A stretch of 64,000 nucleotides of DNA from Thauera carbonicopians (GTDB lineage Bacteria > Pseudomonadota > Gammaproteobacteria > Burkholderiales > Rhodocyclaceae), in assembly GCF_025699485.1 (NCBI RefSeq), contig NZ_JANUXN010000009.1:62001-126000 (forward strand), read 5' to 3'. This document shows positions 34,063-45,033 of this stretch, piece by piece. The notes under the pieces are model-generated. The model did no database searches and had not been told where the DNA came from. It saw nothing but the letters and a program-made list of their open reading frames with translations. The stretch's first letter is position 1; every line of letters begins with the position of its first letter. The translations under genes were made by a program, and so were the position numbers.

Positions 34063-35562
34063 ATGGGCAAGGTCGCGTCGATCCTGGCCTGCCTGCGTGC
34101 GGCGGGCGTGCAGCCTGCCGGCATCACCGCCGACTCGCGCAAGCTCGGCGTCGGCGAGGTGTTCGCGGCATGGCCGGGTTTTCGTACCGATGGCCGCCGC
34201 TACCTGGCTTCGGCGATCGAGGGGGGGGCCGCGGCCGTGCTGTGGGAAAGCGTCGATGGTTTCAACCCGGGGCACTTGCCGGTGCCGTCGCTGCCGGTCG
34301 AAGGTCTGCGCGAGCTTGCCGGACATCTCGCCCACGAGATCTACGGCCATCCGTCCGAGCAGCTCTGGCTGGCGGGAGTGACCGGGACCAACGGCAAGAC
34401 CACGGTGAGCCAGATGCTCGCTGCCGCGCTGCAGGGCCTGGGAACGCGCTGCGGCATCGTCGGCACCCTCGGCAACGGCTTTCCGGGGGAATTGGAGAGC
34501 GCGCTCAACACCACGCCCGACGCGCTGGAACTGCATCGGCTGCTGGCCGGCTTCGTTGCGGCCGGCGCGGGCGCGGCAGTGATGGAAGTGTCGTCGATCG
34601 GCCTCGACCAGGGCAGGGTGAACGGCGCCTGCTTCGACGCGGTGATCTTCACCAACCTGAGCCGCGACCACCTCGATTACCACGGTTCGATGGAAGTCTA
34701 TGGCGACGCGAAGGCCCGCCTGTTCGCGCTCGGCAGCAGCGCGACCGCGATCATCAACATCGACGATCCGTTCGGGCTGATGCTGGCGCGGCGCCTGGCC
34801 GGCGAAGGCCGCGAGGTGATCGCCTGCACGCTGTACCAGGCCAATGTCGATGCCGTACCCGGTGCGCGCGTGCTGTTCGCCGACCGGCTGCAGTCGTCCG
34901 CCACCGGCTTCCGCTTCGCGCTGCAGTGGGACGGGCGCACTGCGGACGTCCAGGTGCGCGTGGTCGGGCATTTCAACGTCTCCAACCTGTTGCTGGTCGC
35001 CGCGGCCCTGCTCGTCCACGGTCTTCCGTTCGACGAACTGGCTCCCCATCTGGCGCGCCTGCAGCCGCCGGAAGGACGCATGCAACTGGTGGGCGGCGTC
35101 TGCGAACCGCTGATCGTGATCGACTATGCGCATACCCCGGATGCGCTCGCCCAGGTGCTCGAATCCCTGCGGCCGACGGTGAGGTCGCGCCAGGGCAGGC
35201 TGGTCTGCGTGTTCGGCTGCGGCGGTGACCGCGACCCCGGCAAGCGGCCGCTGATGGGCGAGGTGGCACGCCAGTTGGCCGATCGCGTCATCGTCACCAG
35301 CGACAATCCGCGCACCGAGGACCCGCAGAAGATCCTCGAAGCGGTTGCGGCCGGGGCAGGGCCGGCGGCCGAGCACATCGTCGATCGTGCCCGGGCGATC
35401 GGCTTCGCCGTTGCCGAGGCGGCAGCGGACGACGTCGTGGTGATCGCCGGCAAGGGCCACGAGCCTTACCAGGAAATCCACGGCCGGCGCCTGCCGTTCT
35501 CCGATCTCGAACAGGCCGATCTCGCCCTGCGCGCCTGGCATGCCCGAGGTGCGCAGCGATGA
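34063..35562 (+). CDS. murE: UDP-MurNAc-L-Ala-D-Glu:meso-DAP ligase
   Basis: A 499-residue Mur ligase with the ATP loop [15 protein letters not shown]. The motif DNPRTEDP, in VTSDNPRTEDPQKIL, is the meso-diaminopimelate recognition signature, so this adds meso-DAP rather than Lys. The Mur core blocks VMEVSSIGLDQGRV and NLSRDHLDYHG are present. The ATG at 34063 directly follows the ftsI stop. Confidence 0.97.
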   Translation: MGKVASILACLRAAGVQPAGITADSRKLGVGEVFAAWPGFRTDGRRYLASAIEGGAAAVLWESVDGFNPGHLPVPSLPVEGLRELAGHLAHEIYGHPSEQLWLAGVTGTNGKTTVSQMLAAALQGLGTRCGIVGTLGNGFPGELESALNTTPDALELHRLLAGFVAAGAGAAVMEVSSIGLDQGRVNGACFDAVIFTNLSRDHLDYHGSMEVYGDAKARLFALGSSATAIINIDDPFGLMLARRLAGEGREVIACTLYQANVDAVPGARVLFADRLQSSATGFRFALQWDGRTADVQVRVVGHFNVSNLLLVAAALLVHGLPFDELAPHLARLQPPEGRMQLVGGVCEPLIVIDYAHTPDALAQVLESLRPTVRSRQGRLVCVFGCGGDRDPGKRPLMGEVARQLADRVIVTSDNPRTEDPQKILEAVAAGAGPAAEHIVDRARAIGFAVAEAAADDVVVIAGKGHEPYQEIHGRRLPFSDLEQADLALRAWHARGAQR

Positions 35563-36971
35563 TGAGCCTGCAGGACGCGGCCCGCGCACTCGCCGCACAC
35601 GGCGCGCACGCCACCGCTACGGTGCGCTTCGGCAGCGTCGGCTCCGACAGCCGGGCGCTGGTGCCGGGCCAGCTGTTCGTCGCCCTGCGCGGCGAGCGTT
35701 TCGACGGCCATGCTTTCGTCGGCACCGCGGCCGAGGCCGGCGCCGCGGCGGCGCTGGTGGATGCGCGCTGGTTCGCCGAAAACCCCGCACCGGTGCTGCC
35801 GGTGGTGGTGGTCGACGACACCCGGCGCGCGCTCGGCACGCTGGCCGCGGCCTGGCGCGCGCGCTTCGCGCTGCCGCTGGTCGGCATCACCGGCAGCAAC
35901 GGCAAGACCACGGTCAAGGAAATGTGCGCCGCCATCCTGCGCGCCCAGGCCCGCCGCGAAGGCTTCGGCGACGAGTCGGTGCTGGCGACGCAGGGCAATC
36001 TGAACAACGACATCGGCCTGCCGCTGAGCCTGCTCGGCCTGCGCGATTTCCACCGCGCCGCGGTGATCGAGATGGGCATGAACCAGCCAGGCGAGATCGC
36101 CTATCTCACCGGCCTGGCGCAGCCGACGGTGGCGATCGTCAATAACGCCCAGCGGGCGCACCTGCAGGGCATGGGCACGCTGGACGAAGTCGCGCAGGAG
36201 AAGGGCGCGATCTACGGCGGGCTCGGCGCAGCCGGCGCTGCCGTGATCAATGCCGACGATCCGCATGCGGACGGCTGGCGCCGTCTCAACGACGGGCGCC
36301 GGATTGTGACATTCGGTATCGACCGCGCTGCCGACGTGCGCGGACAAGCTAGCCTTCGCGGCCTCGGCTCGCGGGTGGAACTCGACACGCCGCAGGGCCG
36401 CATCGAATTCGCGCTGCAGGTGCCCGGCCTGCACAACGTGCGCAACGCCGTCGGCGCCGCCGCGGCCTGCCTGGCGGCGGGGGCGACGCTCGAAGCGGTG
36501 GCCGAAGGTCTGGCTGCCTTCGCCGGCAGCCGCGGCCGCCTGCAGCGGCGCGAGGGCGTGAACGGCGCGGTGATCCTGGACGATTCCTACAACGCCAATC
36601 CCGACTCCGTGCGTGCCGGGATCGACGTGCTGGCGGCGATGCCGGGCCATACCTGGCTGGTGCTGGGCGACATGGGCGAAGTGGGTGAAACCAGCGCCCA
36701 GGTGCACGACGAGATCGGCGGCTACGCCAAGAGCAAGGGCATCGACGGCCTGTTCGCACTGGGCGACATGACGGCGGTGGCGGTGCGCAATTTCGGCGAG
36801 GGCGGGCGTCACTTCAACTCGCCCGAGGCGCTGGCCCGGGCGCTGTCGGCGCGGCTCGATGCGGACTCGGTGGTGTTGGTGAAAGGCTCGCGCTTCATGC
36901 GCATGGAAAGAGTGGCGGATGCGCTTGCGGCAGTGCACAATTCCGCCCCTTCGAACGGAACCGGCTCCTGA
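35559..36971 (+). CDS. murF: UDP-MurNAc-tripeptide:D-Ala-D-Ala ligase
   Basis: A 470-residue Mur ligase. The ATP loop is [19 protein letters not shown]. The core blocks are [33 protein letters not shown] and [17 protein letters not shown]. MurF adds D-Ala-D-Ala to complete the pentapeptide. It overlaps murE by 4 bases. Confidence 0.97.
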   Translation: MMSLQDAARALAAHGAHATATVRFGSVGSDSRALVPGQLFVALRGERFDGHAFVGTAAEAGAAAALVDARWFAENPAPVLPVVVVDDTRRALGTLAAAWRARFALPLVGITGSNGKTTVKEMCAAILRAQARREGFGDESVLATQGNLNNDIGLPLSLLGLRDFHRAAVIEMGMNQPGEIAYLTGLAQPTVAIVNNAQRAHLQGMGTLDEVAQEKGAIYGGLGAAGAAVINADDPHADGWRRLNDGRRIVTFGIDRAADVRGQASLRGLGSRVELDTPQGRIEFALQVPGLHNVRNAVGAAAACLAAGATLEAVAEGLAAFAGSRGRLQRREGVNGAVILDDSYNANPDSVRAGIDVLAAMPGHTWLVLGDMGEVGETSAQVHDEIGGYAKSKGIDGLFALGDMTAVAVRNFGEGGRHFNSPEALARALSARLDADSVVLVKGSRFMRMERVADALAAVHNSAPSNGTGS

Positions 36972-36972
36972 C

Positions 36973-38061
36973 ATGCTGTTGGAAATCGCACTCTGGCTCA
37001 GCCAGGACATTCGTGGCTTCAACGTCTTCGGCTACATCACGCTGAGGACGGTGCTGGCCGCGCTGACCGCGCTGGCGATCTCGCTGATCGCCGGCCCCGG
37101 CGTCATCCGCTGGCTGGCGGCCAAGAAGATCGGCCAGGCGGTGCGCGACGACGGTCCCAAGTCGCACCTGACCAAGGCCGGCACGCCGACCATGGGCGGC
37201 GCGCTGATCCTGATCTCGATCGGCATCACCGTGCTGCTGTGGGGCGACCTGAAGAACGACTACGTGTGGGTGACGCTGTTCGTCACCCTCGGCTTCGGCG
37301 CCGTCGGCTGGGTGGATGACTGGCGCAAGGTCGTGCACCGTGACCCGAAGGGGCTGGCGAGCCGCTGGAAGTATTTGTGGACTTCGGCGATCGCGCTGGC
37401 GGCGGCGATCTACCTCGGCCTCAGCGCCGACACGCCGGCGCAGACCGAACTGATCGTGCCCTTCTTCAAGGCCGTGGCTTATCCGCTGGGCATCTTCGGC
37501 TTCATCGCGCTGACCTATTTCGTCATCAACGGCACCAGCCACGCGGTCAACCTGACCGACGGTCTCGACGGCCTGGCGATCATGCCGACGGTGATGGTGG
37601 CCGGCGCGCTCGCCATCTTCGCCTACGTCGCCGGCCACGCCGGCTTCTCGAACTACCTCGGCGTGCCCTACATCGCCGGCGCCGGCGAGCTGGCGGTGTT
37701 CTGCGGCGCGATCTGCGGCGCCGGGCTCGGCTTCCTGTGGTTCAACGCCTACCCGGCGGAAGTCTTCATGGGCGACGTCGGCGCGCTGGCGCTGGGCGCG
37801 GCGCTGGGCACCATCGCCGTCATCGTGCGCCAGGAAATCGTGCTCTTCATCATGGGCGGGCTGTTCGTCGCCGAGACCCTGTCGGTGATGGTGCAGGTGC
37901 TGTACTTCAAGGCCAGCGGCGGCAAGCGCATCTTCCGCATGGCGCCGCTGCACCACCACTACGAGCTGGGCGGCTGGAAGGAAACGCAAGTGGTGGTCCG
38001 CTTCTGGATCATCACCATCATGCTGGTGCTGTTCGGATTGTCGACGCTGAAACTGAGATGA
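36973..38061 (+). CDS. mraY: Phospho-MurNAc-pentapeptide transferase (lipid I synthase)
   Basis: A 362-residue polytopic enzyme. Catalytic blocks are [29 protein letters not shown] (the paired Asp), [12 protein letters not shown] and [15 protein letters not shown], ending with the [11 protein letters not shown] motif. MraY links phospho-MurNAc-pentapeptide to undecaprenyl phosphate. ATG 36973 lies one base after the murF stop. Confidence 0.97.
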   Translation: MLLEIALWLSQDIRGFNVFGYITLRTVLAALTALAISLIAGPGVIRWLAAKKIGQAVRDDGPKSHLTKAGTPTMGGALILISIGITVLLWGDLKNDYVWVTLFVTLGFGAVGWVDDWRKVVHRDPKGLASRWKYLWTSAIALAAAIYLGLSADTPAQTELIVPFFKAVAYPLGIFGFIALTYFVINGTSHAVNLTDGLDGLAIMPTVMVAGALAIFAYVAGHAGFSNYLGVPYIAGAGELAVFCGAICGAGLGFLWFNAYPAEVFMGDVGALALGAALGTIAVIVRQEIVLFIMGGLFVAETLSVMVQVLYFKASGGKRIFRMAPLHHHYELGGWKETQVVVRFWIITIMLVLFGLSTLKLR

Positions 38062-39458
38062 GCGAGCTGACGGGCAAACACGTTCTGGTGCTCGGGCTCG
38101 GCGAATCGGGCCTGGCGATGGCGCGCTGGTGCGCACTGCGCGGCGCGCGCCTGCGCGTCGCCGACAGCCGTGCCGTGCCGCCCGGCCTGGACGCGCTGCA
38201 CGAGGACGCGCCGCTGGCCGAAATCGTCAGCGGCAGCTTCGGCGCCGAAGTGCTCGATGGCATCGATCTCGTCGCCCTCAGCCCCGGGCTGGATCCGCGC
38301 ACCGGCGTCGCCGCCGAAGCCTATCGCCGCGGCCTGCCCGTCACCGGCGAGATGAGCCTGTTGGCGCAGGCGTTGGCCGAACTCGGCGTGCGCGAGCGCA
38401 GCCGCATCCTCGCCATCACCGGCACCAACGGCAAGACCACCACCACCGCGCTGACCGCCGCGCTGGCGCAGTCGGTCGGCGTCGACGCGGTCGCCGCCGG
38501 CAACATCAGCCCGGCTGCGCTCGACGTGCTGATGGAGCGCCTCGAGCTGGGCATCGAGCTGCCCGCCTGCTGGGTGCTGGAACTGTCCAGCTTCCAGCTC
38601 GAGACCCTCGACGGCTTGGATGCCGAGGCGGCGACGGTGCTGAACGTCAGCGACGACCACCTCGACCGCTATGCCGACGTCGAGGCCTATGCCGCGACCA
38701 AGGCCGCGGTCTTCCGGGGACAGGGCGTGCAGGTGCTGAACCGCCAGGATGCGCGCGTCGCGGCGATGGTCCTGCCGGGCCGCCGGGTGATCCGCTTCGG
38801 CGTCGACATGCCCGGCGCCGAGACGGATTACGGCATCGCCTGCCACGACGGCGCCGACTGGCTGGTGCGCGGCGGCCAGCCGCTGCTGGCGGTGGCCGAA
38901 CTGCCGCTGGCCGGGCGCCACAACGCCGCCAACGCGCTGGCCGCGCTGGCGCTGTGCGAAGCCGGGCTGGGCATGGCACCCGTGCAACTGATTGCCGGCC
39001 TGCGCGCCTTCTGCGGCCTGCCGCACCGCGTCGAACTTGTCGCCGAGCGCGCCGACGGCGTGCGCTTCTACGACGACTCCAAAGGCACCAACGTCGGTGC
39101 GACGGTCGCCGCGCTGGACGGCTTCGACCGTCCGGTGGTGCTGATCGCCGGTGGCGACGGCAAGGGCCAGGATTTCTCGCCGCTCGCACCCGCGGTCGCC
39201 GGCAGGGCGCGAGCGGTGCTGCTGATCGGCCGCGATGCGGCGCGCATCGAAGCTGCGCTGGCCGGCGCCGGCGTACCGCTGGAGCATGCGGCCGATCTGG
39301 ATGCCGCGGTCGGCCGCGCCGCCGAACTGGCGCAGCAAGGGGATGCGGTGCTGCTGTCTCCCGCCTGCGCCAGCTTCGACATGTTCCGCGGTTATGCCCA
39401 TCGCGCCGAAGTGTTCATTGCCGCGGTGCGGCGCCTGCCGGAGGTCGATGCGCGATGA
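38058..39458 (+). CDS. murD: UDP-MurNAc-L-Ala:D-Glu ligase
   Basis: A 466-residue Mur ligase. An N-terminal Rossmann-like [20 protein letters not shown] is followed by the ATP loop [18 protein letters not shown] and later [24 protein letters not shown] and [17 protein letters not shown]. It adds D-Glu. It overlaps mraY by 4 bases. Confidence 0.97.
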   Translation: MSELTGKHVLVLGLGESGLAMARWCALRGARLRVADSRAVPPGLDALHEDAPLAEIVSGSFGAEVLDGIDLVALSPGLDPRTGVAAEAYRRGLPVTGEMSLLAQALAELGVRERSRILAITGTNGKTTTTALTAALAQSVGVDAVAAGNISPAALDVLMERLELGIELPACWVLELSSFQLETLDGLDAEAATVLNVSDDHLDRYADVEAYAATKAAVFRGQGVQVLNRQDARVAAMVLPGRRVIRFGVDMPGAETDYGIACHDGADWLVRGGQPLLAVAELPLAGRHNAANALAALALCEAGLGMAPVQLIAGLRAFCGLPHRVELVAERADGVRFYDDSKGTNVGATVAALDGFDRPVVLIAGGDGKGQDFSPLAPAVAGRARAVLLIGRDAARIEAALAGAGVPLEHAADLDAAVGRAAELAQQGDAVLLSPACASFDMFRGYAHRAEVFIAAVRRLPEVDAR

Positions 39459-40681
39459 AGCTCGGTTCCAGCCTGACGAACATGTTCGCCACCGTCTCGG
39501 GCAAGTCCGCAGCACCGAGGGCGGGCGATCGCTTCGCGCGCGGCGGCAGCTTCATGCGCGAACTCGATCCGCTGCTGATCTGGTCGGCCGTCGGCCTGCT
39601 GCTGCTCGGACTGGTGATGGTGTATTCGGCTTCGATCGCGATCGCCGAAGGCAGCCGTTTCACCAACTACCAGCCTTATTACTTCGTCGCGCGCCACGCG
39701 GTGTTCATGGCCATCGGCGTCGGCTGCGGGCTGCTCGCCTTCCAGCTGCCGATGGCGCGCTGGCAGCAACTGGCGATGCCCTTGTTCGTCGCCGGCGTGG
39801 TGCTGCTGATCGTGGTGCTGATTCCGGGCGTGGGGCGCGAAGTCAATGGCGCGCAGCGCTGGCTGTCGCTCGGGCCGGTCAACCTGCAGCCGTCGGAGCT
39901 GATGAAGATCTTCGCCGCGCTGTATGCCGCCGACTACACGGTGCGCAAGCTCGACGCCATGAGCAGCTTCAAGCGCGGCTTCCTGCCGATGATGGCGGTG
40001 ATCCTGTTCGTCGGCTTCCTGCTGCTGCGCGAGCCGGACTTCGGCGCCTTCGTCGTCATCACCACGATCGCCTTCGGCGTGCTCTTCCTCGGCGGCGTCA
40101 ATGGCCGGGTGTTCGCGCTGCTGGCGATCGCCGCGGTGATCGGTTTCGTCACCCTGATCCTGATTTCGCCCTACCGCCTGGAACGCGTGCTCGGCTTCAT
40201 GGACCCGTGGAAGGATGCCTTCGGCAAGGGCTACCAGCTGTCGCATGCGCTGATCGCCTTCGGCCGCGGCGAATGGTTCGGCGTCGGCCTGGGCGCGAGC
40301 GTGGAGAAGCTGTTCTACCTGCCCGAGGCGCATACCGATTTCCTGCTCGCGGTCATCGCCGAGGAACTCGGCTTCGTCGGCATCATCGCGGTCATCGCCA
40401 TGTTCGCGCTGCTGGTGCAGCGCGCCTTCGTGATCGGCCGCGAGGCGATCCGGCTCGAACGCTACTTCGCCGGCCTGGTGGCCCAGGGCATCGGCCTGTG
40501 GATCGGCGTGCAGTCCTTCATCAACATGGGCGTCAACATGGGCCTGCTGCCGACCAAGGGCCTGACCCTGCCGCTGATGAGCTTCGGCGGCTCGAGCATC
40601 GTCGCCAACTGCATCGCGCTGGCGATCCTGCTGCGCTGCGACTGGGAAGTGCGGCAACTGAAGCGCGGGGTCCAGCCATGA
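39455..40681 (+). CDS. ftsW: Septal peptidoglycan glycosyltransferase FtsW
   Basis: A 408-residue SEDS protein with about ten helices. Signature blocks are [85 protein letters not shown] and [15 protein letters not shown]. It polymerises lipid II together with FtsI. It overlaps murD and murG by 4 bases each. Confidence 0.97.
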   Translation: MKLGSSLTNMFATVSGKSAAPRAGDRFARGGSFMRELDPLLIWSAVGLLLLGLVMVYSASIAIAEGSRFTNYQPYYFVARHAVFMAIGVGCGLLAFQLPMARWQQLAMPLFVAGVVLLIVVLIPGVGREVNGAQRWLSLGPVNLQPSELMKIFAALYAADYTVRKLDAMSSFKRGFLPMMAVILFVGFLLLREPDFGAFVVITTIAFGVLFLGGVNGRVFALLAIAAVIGFVTLILISPYRLERVLGFMDPWKDAFGKGYQLSHALIAFGRGEWFGVGLGASVEKLFYLPEAHTDFLLAVIAEELGFVGIIAVIAMFALLVQRAFVIGREAIRLERYFAGLVAQGIGLWIGVQSFINMGVNMGLLPTKGLTLPLMSFGGSSIVANCIALAILLRCDWEVRQLKRGVQP

Positions 40682-41748
40682 AGACGCTGATGGTCATGGC
40701 CGGCGGCACCGGCGGCCACATCTTCCCCGGCATCGCGGTGGCCGAAGCCCTGCGCGCGCACGGCTGGCGCATCGTCTGGATGGGCAACCCGGACGGCATG
40801 GAAGCCCGCATCGTGCCGGCGCGCGGCTACGACACCGCCTGGGTGCGCTTCGGCGCGCTGCGCGGCAAGGGCCTGGTGCGCAAGCTGATGCTGCCGCTGA
40901 ACCTGCTGTCGGGCTTCTGGCAGGCGCTGCGCGCGCTGCGCCGCAGCCGGCCCGACGTGGTGCTGGGCATGGGCGGCTACATCACCTTCCCGGGCGGCAT
41001 GATGGCGGCGCTGCTCGGCCGTCCGCTGGTGCTGCACGAGCAGAACTCGGTGGCGGGGCTGGCCAACCGCGTGCTCGCCGGCGTCGCCGAGCGGGTGCTG
41101 ACGGGCTTCCCCGAGGTGCTGAAGAAAGGCCGCTGGGTCGGCAATCCGGTGCGTGCGGAGATCGCCGCCGTGGCGCCGCCGGGCGAGCGCTTCGCCGGCC
41201 GCGAAGGTCCGCTGAAGCTGCTCGTCGTCGGCGGCAGCCTCGGCGCGGCGGCGCTCAACGACGCGGTGCCGGCGGCGCTCGCCCGCCTGCCGGCCGACGG
41301 CCGGCCGCAGGTGCTGCACCAGGCGGGCGAGAAGCAGATCGAGGCCTTGCGCACCGCCTATGCGCGCGCGCAGGTGGAGGGCGAGCTGCGTCCCTTCATC
41401 GATGACATGGCGAGCGCCTACGCGCAGGCCGATCTGGTGATCTGCCGCGCCGGCGCGCTGACGGTGTCCGAACTCGCCGCGGTGGGAGCGGCCAGCCTGC
41501 TGGTGCCTTTCCCGCACGCGGTGGACGACCACCAGACCGGCAACGCCCGCTTCCTCGCCGATCGTGGCGCGGCCTATCTGCTGCCGCAAACCGAACTCAA
41601 CGCCGAACGGCTGGCCGGCATCCTCGCCAGCATCGACCGCCCGCGCCTGCTGCAGATGGCGGAGAACGCCCGTGCCCTGGCCCGCCCGCAGGCGGCTGCC
41701 GAAGTGGCGCGTGTCTGCGAGGAGCTGGCCGGCGGAGACAAAACATGA
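40678..41748 (+). CDS. murG: UDP-GlcNAc:lipid I GlcNAc transferase (lipid II synthase)
   Basis: A 356-residue GT28 enzyme. It has the first glycine loop [51 protein letters not shown], the second loop [13 protein letters not shown] and the donor-site block [35 protein letters not shown]. MurG completes lipid II. Its TGA overlaps the ATG of a short murC-like duplicate. Confidence 0.97.
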   Translation: MKTLMVMAGGTGGHIFPGIAVAEALRAHGWRIVWMGNPDGMEARIVPARGYDTAWVRFGALRGKGLVRKLMLPLNLLSGFWQALRALRRSRPDVVLGMGGYITFPGGMMAALLGRPLVLHEQNSVAGLANRVLAGVAERVLTGFPEVLKKGRWVGNPVRAEIAAVAPPGERFAGREGPLKLLVVGGSLGAAALNDAVPAALARLPADGRPQVLHQAGEKQIEALRTAYARAQVEGELRPFIDDMASAYAQADLVICRAGALTVSELAAVGAASLLVPFPHAVDDHQTGNARFLADRGAAYLLPQTELNAERLAGILASIDRPRLLQMAENARALARPQAAAEVARVCEELAGGDKT

Positions 41749-41852
41749 AGCACAAGCTCAGGAATATCCATTTCGCCGGAGTGTCGGCTCGCGACGCCAA
41801 GGCCTTGTTCGGGGCGCCGCTCGATCGCCATGAGGGTAATGGCCGTGAAGCA
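41745..41852 (+). pseudogene. Truncated duplicate of the murC 5' end
   Basis: A 35-codon frame starts [20 protein letters not shown] and ends at TAA 41850-41852. Its first 36 bases match the true murC start (41845 on) at 29 positions, and four of the seven differences are silent third-base changes. It sits exactly where murC would be expected to start, in an ATGA overlap with murG. After residue 12 it no longer resembles MurC. Confidence 0.75.
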
Positions 41853-43260
41853 TAAGGTCAGGAACATCCACTTCGTCGGCATCGGCGGCTCCGGCATGAG
41901 CGGCATCGCTGAAGTGCTGGTGAACCAGGGCTATGCGGTGAGCGGCTCCGATCTCGGCGACAACGCCGCGACGCGCCGGCTGCAGAAGATGGGCGCCCGC
42001 GTCATGCGCGGCCATTCGGCCGACAACGTCGCCGGCGCCGACGTGCTAGTGGCTTCCACCGCGGTCAAGGCGGACAACCCGGAAGTGGTGGCGGCGCGCG
42101 AGCGCAATATCCCGATCGTGCCGCGCGCGCTGATGCTGGCCGAACTGATGCGCTTCAAGCAGGGCATCGCCATCGCCGGCACCCACGGCAAGACCACCAC
42201 CACCTCGCTAGTGGCGAGCATCCTCGCCGAAGGCGGCATCGACCCGACTTTCGTCATCGGCGGCCGGCTCAACGCCGCCGGCGCCAACGCGCGCCTCGGC
42301 AAGGGCGAATACCTGGTGGCCGAGGCCGACGAGTCCGATGCCTCCTTCCTGCTGCTGAGCCCGATGGTCGCGGTCGTCACCAATATCGACGCCGACCACA
42401 TGGACACCTACGGCCACGATTTCGGCCGGGTCAAGCAGGCTTTCGTCGATTTCCTGCAGCGGCTGCCGTTCTACGGCGTCGCCGTGCTGTGCGAGGACGA
42501 CGCCAACGTGCGCGAGATCATGCCTCAGGTGTCGAAGCAGATCGTGCGCTACGGCCTGTCGCCGAGCGCCAACATCCGCGCCGAGAACGTGCGTGCCGAC
42601 GGCGGCCGGATGCTGTTCGACTGCGTACGGGTCAATGGCACGACCACGCGCTTGCCGATCGAGCTCAACCTGCCCGGCATGCACAACGTGCTCAATGCGC
42701 TGGCGGCGATCGCGGTGGCGACCGAAGTGCAGGTGCCGGACGAGGCCATCGTCAAGGCGCTGGCGGATTTCAGCGGCGTCGGCCGCCGCTTCCAGCGCTA
42801 CGGTGAAGTGCAGTTGGTCGATCTGGACGGCGACGAGGCCGGCAGCTTCACGCTGGTGGACGACTACGGCCATCACCCGGTGGAAATGGCGGCGACGATC
42901 GCCGCGGCACGCGGCGCTTTTCCGGACCGGCGCCTGGTGCTGGCCTTCCAGCCCCATCGCTACACCCGCACGCGCGACTGCTTCGAGGACTTCGTCAAGG
43001 TGCTGTCCTCGGTCGACGGCCTGCTGCTGGCCGAAGTCTATGCCGCCGGCGAGGCGCCGATCGTCGCCGCCGACGGGCGCTCGCTGGCGCGTGCGATACG
43101 CGTCGCCGGCAGTGTCGAGCCGGTGTTCGTCGAGGACATCGCCGACATGCCGAAGATGATTCTGTCCACCGCGCGCGACGGCGACGTGGTGATCACCATG
43201 GGCGCGGGCAGCATCGGCGCAGTGCCGGGCAAGCTCGCATCGATCGAGGACGTGACGTGA
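41845..43260 (+). CDS. murC: UDP-N-acetylmuramate:L-alanine ligase
   Basis: A 471-residue Mur ligase. It starts [19 protein letters not shown], with the ATP loop [45 protein letters not shown] and [16 protein letters not shown]. It adds the first residue, L-Ala, of the stem peptide. I chose GTG 41845 because GAGGG lies about 8 bases upstream and homologues begin MKHKV; ATG 41839 and ATG 41830 are in-frame alternatives. Confidence 0.95.
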   Translation: MKHKVRNIHFVGIGGSGMSGIAEVLVNQGYAVSGSDLGDNAATRRLQKMGARVMRGHSADNVAGADVLVASTAVKADNPEVVAARERNIPIVPRALMLAELMRFKQGIAIAGTHGKTTTTSLVASILAEGGIDPTFVIGGRLNAAGANARLGKGEYLVAEADESDASFLLLSPMVAVVTNIDADHMDTYGHDFGRVKQAFVDFLQRLPFYGVAVLCEDDANVREIMPQVSKQIVRYGLSPSANIRAENVRADGGRMLFDCVRVNGTTTRLPIELNLPGMHNVLNALAAIAVATEVQVPDEAIVKALADFSGVGRRFQRYGEVQLVDLDGDEAGSFTLVDDYGHHPVEMAATIAAARGAFPDRRLVLAFQPHRYTRTRDCFEDFVKVLSSVDGLLLAEVYAAGEAPIVAADGRSLARAIRVAGSVEPVFVEDIADMPKMILSTARDGDVVITMGAGSIGAVPGKLASIEDVT

Positions 43261-44171
43261 AGGCGCGGTTCGGCAAGGTGGCGGTGTTGTTCGGCGGAAC
43301 GTCGGCCGAGCGCGAGGTGTCGTTGATGTCCGGCCGGGCGGTGCTGGCCGCGCTGCAGGGCGCCGGCGTGGATGCGCATGCCTTCGATCCGGCCGAACGC
43401 GACCTGCACGCGCTGAAGGACGAAGGCTTCGAGCGCGCCTTCATCGCCCTGCACGGCCGCGGCGGCGAGGACGGCACGGTACAGGGTGCGCTGGAGCTGA
43501 TGGGCATTCCCTACACCGGCAGCGGCGTGATGGCTTCGGCGCTGTCGATGGACAAGTGGCGCACCAAGATGGTGTGGCTGGCCTGCGGCCTGCCGACGCC
43601 GCGCTACGCGATTCTGGATGCCGGCACCGACTGGGATGCGGTGGTGGCCGAGCTCGGCCTGCCGATCTACGTCAAGCCGGTGCATGAAGGCTCGAGCATG
43701 GGCGCGACCAAGGTCGTCGTCGCGGAGCAGTTGCAGGCGGCCTGGGAGCTGGCGGCGCGCTACGACAGCCTGGTGATCGCCGAGGAATTCATCGAGGGCC
43801 AGGAGTTGACCGCGCCCTTCCTCGAAGACCAGGCACTGCCGCTGGTGCGCATCGTCGCGCCGAACGGCAACTACGATTACCAGCACAAGTATTTCACCGA
43901 CGACACCCGCTACGACTGCCCCTGCGGCCTGCCGGCCGGGCAGGAGGCCGAACTGCGGGCACTGGTGATGAAGTCCGCGCGCGTGCTCGGCTGCCGCGGC
44001 TGGGGCCGCGGCGACCTGATCCTGACCGCCGAAGGCAAGCCCTACCTGCTGGAAATGAACACTTCGCCCGGCATGACCAGCCATTCGCTGGTGCCGATGT
44101 CGGCGCGCGTGGCCGGGCTGGAGTTCGACGCCCTGTGCCTGAAGATTCTCGAAGGAGCCCGTCTTGGCTGA
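43257..44171 (+). CDS. ddl: D-alanine--D-alanine ligase
   Basis: A 304-residue ATP-grasp ligase. It has [59 protein letters not shown], and [15 protein letters not shown] with the metal-binding Asn/Glu. It makes D-Ala-D-Ala for MurF. GTG start overlapping the murC stop (GTGA). Confidence 0.97.
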   Translation: MKARFGKVAVLFGGTSAEREVSLMSGRAVLAALQGAGVDAHAFDPAERDLHALKDEGFERAFIALHGRGGEDGTVQGALELMGIPYTGSGVMASALSMDKWRTKMVWLACGLPTPRYAILDAGTDWDAVVAELGLPIYVKPVHEGSSMGATKVVVAEQLQAAWELAARYDSLVIAEEFIEGQELTAPFLEDQALPLVRIVAPNGNYDYQHKYFTDDTRYDCPCGLPAGQEAELRALVMKSARVLGCRGWGRGDLILTAEGKPYLLEMNTSPGMTSHSLVPMSARVAGLEFDALCLKILEGARLG

Positions 44172-45033
44172 AGTCGGTGCCCGGCCCGCGGCCGTTCGTC
44201 CTGCCGCCATCCGTTCCGCCCGACCGGCGGCGCGGGCGGCCGCGGCGCGCGACGGCAAGGGGCTGTGGCACAGGCCGGCGCTGCTGAACCTGATCTCCGA
44301 CCTGCTGACCCTGCTGGGGGCGGTCGGCCTGGGCTGGGCGCTGGTGATCTGGTTCGTGTCGCGGCCGCTGTTCCCGATCGGCGAGGTCGTGGTGCTGACG
44401 CCGCCGACGCAGGTCACCGAGGAGCAACTCGAGTACGCCGCGCGCACCGCGATCGACGGCAACTTCTTCACCGTCGATCTGGAGGCGGTGAAAGCGACGT
44501 TCGAGAAGCTGCCCTGGGTGCGCAAGGCCGAAGTGCGCCGGCGCTGGCCCGATGCGCTCGAACTGCGCATCGAGGAGCATCAGGCGGTGGCCTACTGGAC
44601 GGTGTCCGACAGCGGCGACGCGCGGCTGGTGAATGTACAGGGCGAAGTCTTCGTTGCCGCCAGCGACGCCGACATGCCGCATTTCGACGGCCCACAGGGC
44701 ACGTCGGGCTGGCTGCTGGCACGTTACGGCGAATTTTCCGAACTGCTACAGCCGATGGGCGTGCAACTGGTCGGACTGGTGCTGTCGGCGCGTCAAGCAT
44801 GGCAGCTCAAGCTCGACAACGGCCTAGTGATCATGCTCGGCCGCGAGCAGGAAAGGTCTCTACTCGCCGACCGGCTCAAGCGCTTCATCGCGGTGTGGCC
44901 GCGGGTGCGCGAGCAGGTCGACATCGACATCAAGGTAGCGGATCTGCGCTACCCGAGCGGATTTGCGCTGACGCCGGCCGACGGTACGGTGCTGCTGCAG
45001 GCCGCGCCGCAAAGTGGCAGAAAGGGCAGGTAA
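44164..45033 (+). CDS. ftsQ: Cell division protein FtsQ
   Basis: A 289-residue bitopic protein. A basic, Ala/Arg-rich cytoplasmic part is followed by a helix at about residues 45-65 and the POTRA domain ([39 protein letters not shown]) with the FtsQ beta domain after it. TTG start at 44164 inside the ddl coding end, an 8-base overlap. FtsQ links the early and late division proteins. Confidence 0.94.
   Translation: MAEVGARPAAVRPAAIRSARPAARAAAARDGKGLWHRPALLNLISDLLTLLGAVGLGWALVIWFVSRPLFPIGEVVVLTPPTQVTEEQLEYAARTAIDGNFFTVDLEAVKATFEKLPWVRKAEVRRRWPDALELRIEEHQAVAYWTVSDSGDARLVNVQGEVFVAASDADMPHFDGPQGTSGWLLARYGEFSELLQPMGVQLVGLVLSARQAWQLKLDNGLVIMLGREQERSLLADRLKRFIAVWPRVREQVDIDIKVADLRYPSGFALTPADGTVLLQAAPQSGRKGR

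Noticed and set aside
32167-35598. A 1,143-codon open frame antisense to ftsI and murE
   Set aside because: Covers two certain genes on the other strand, with composition typical of a GC-driven shadow and no motif.
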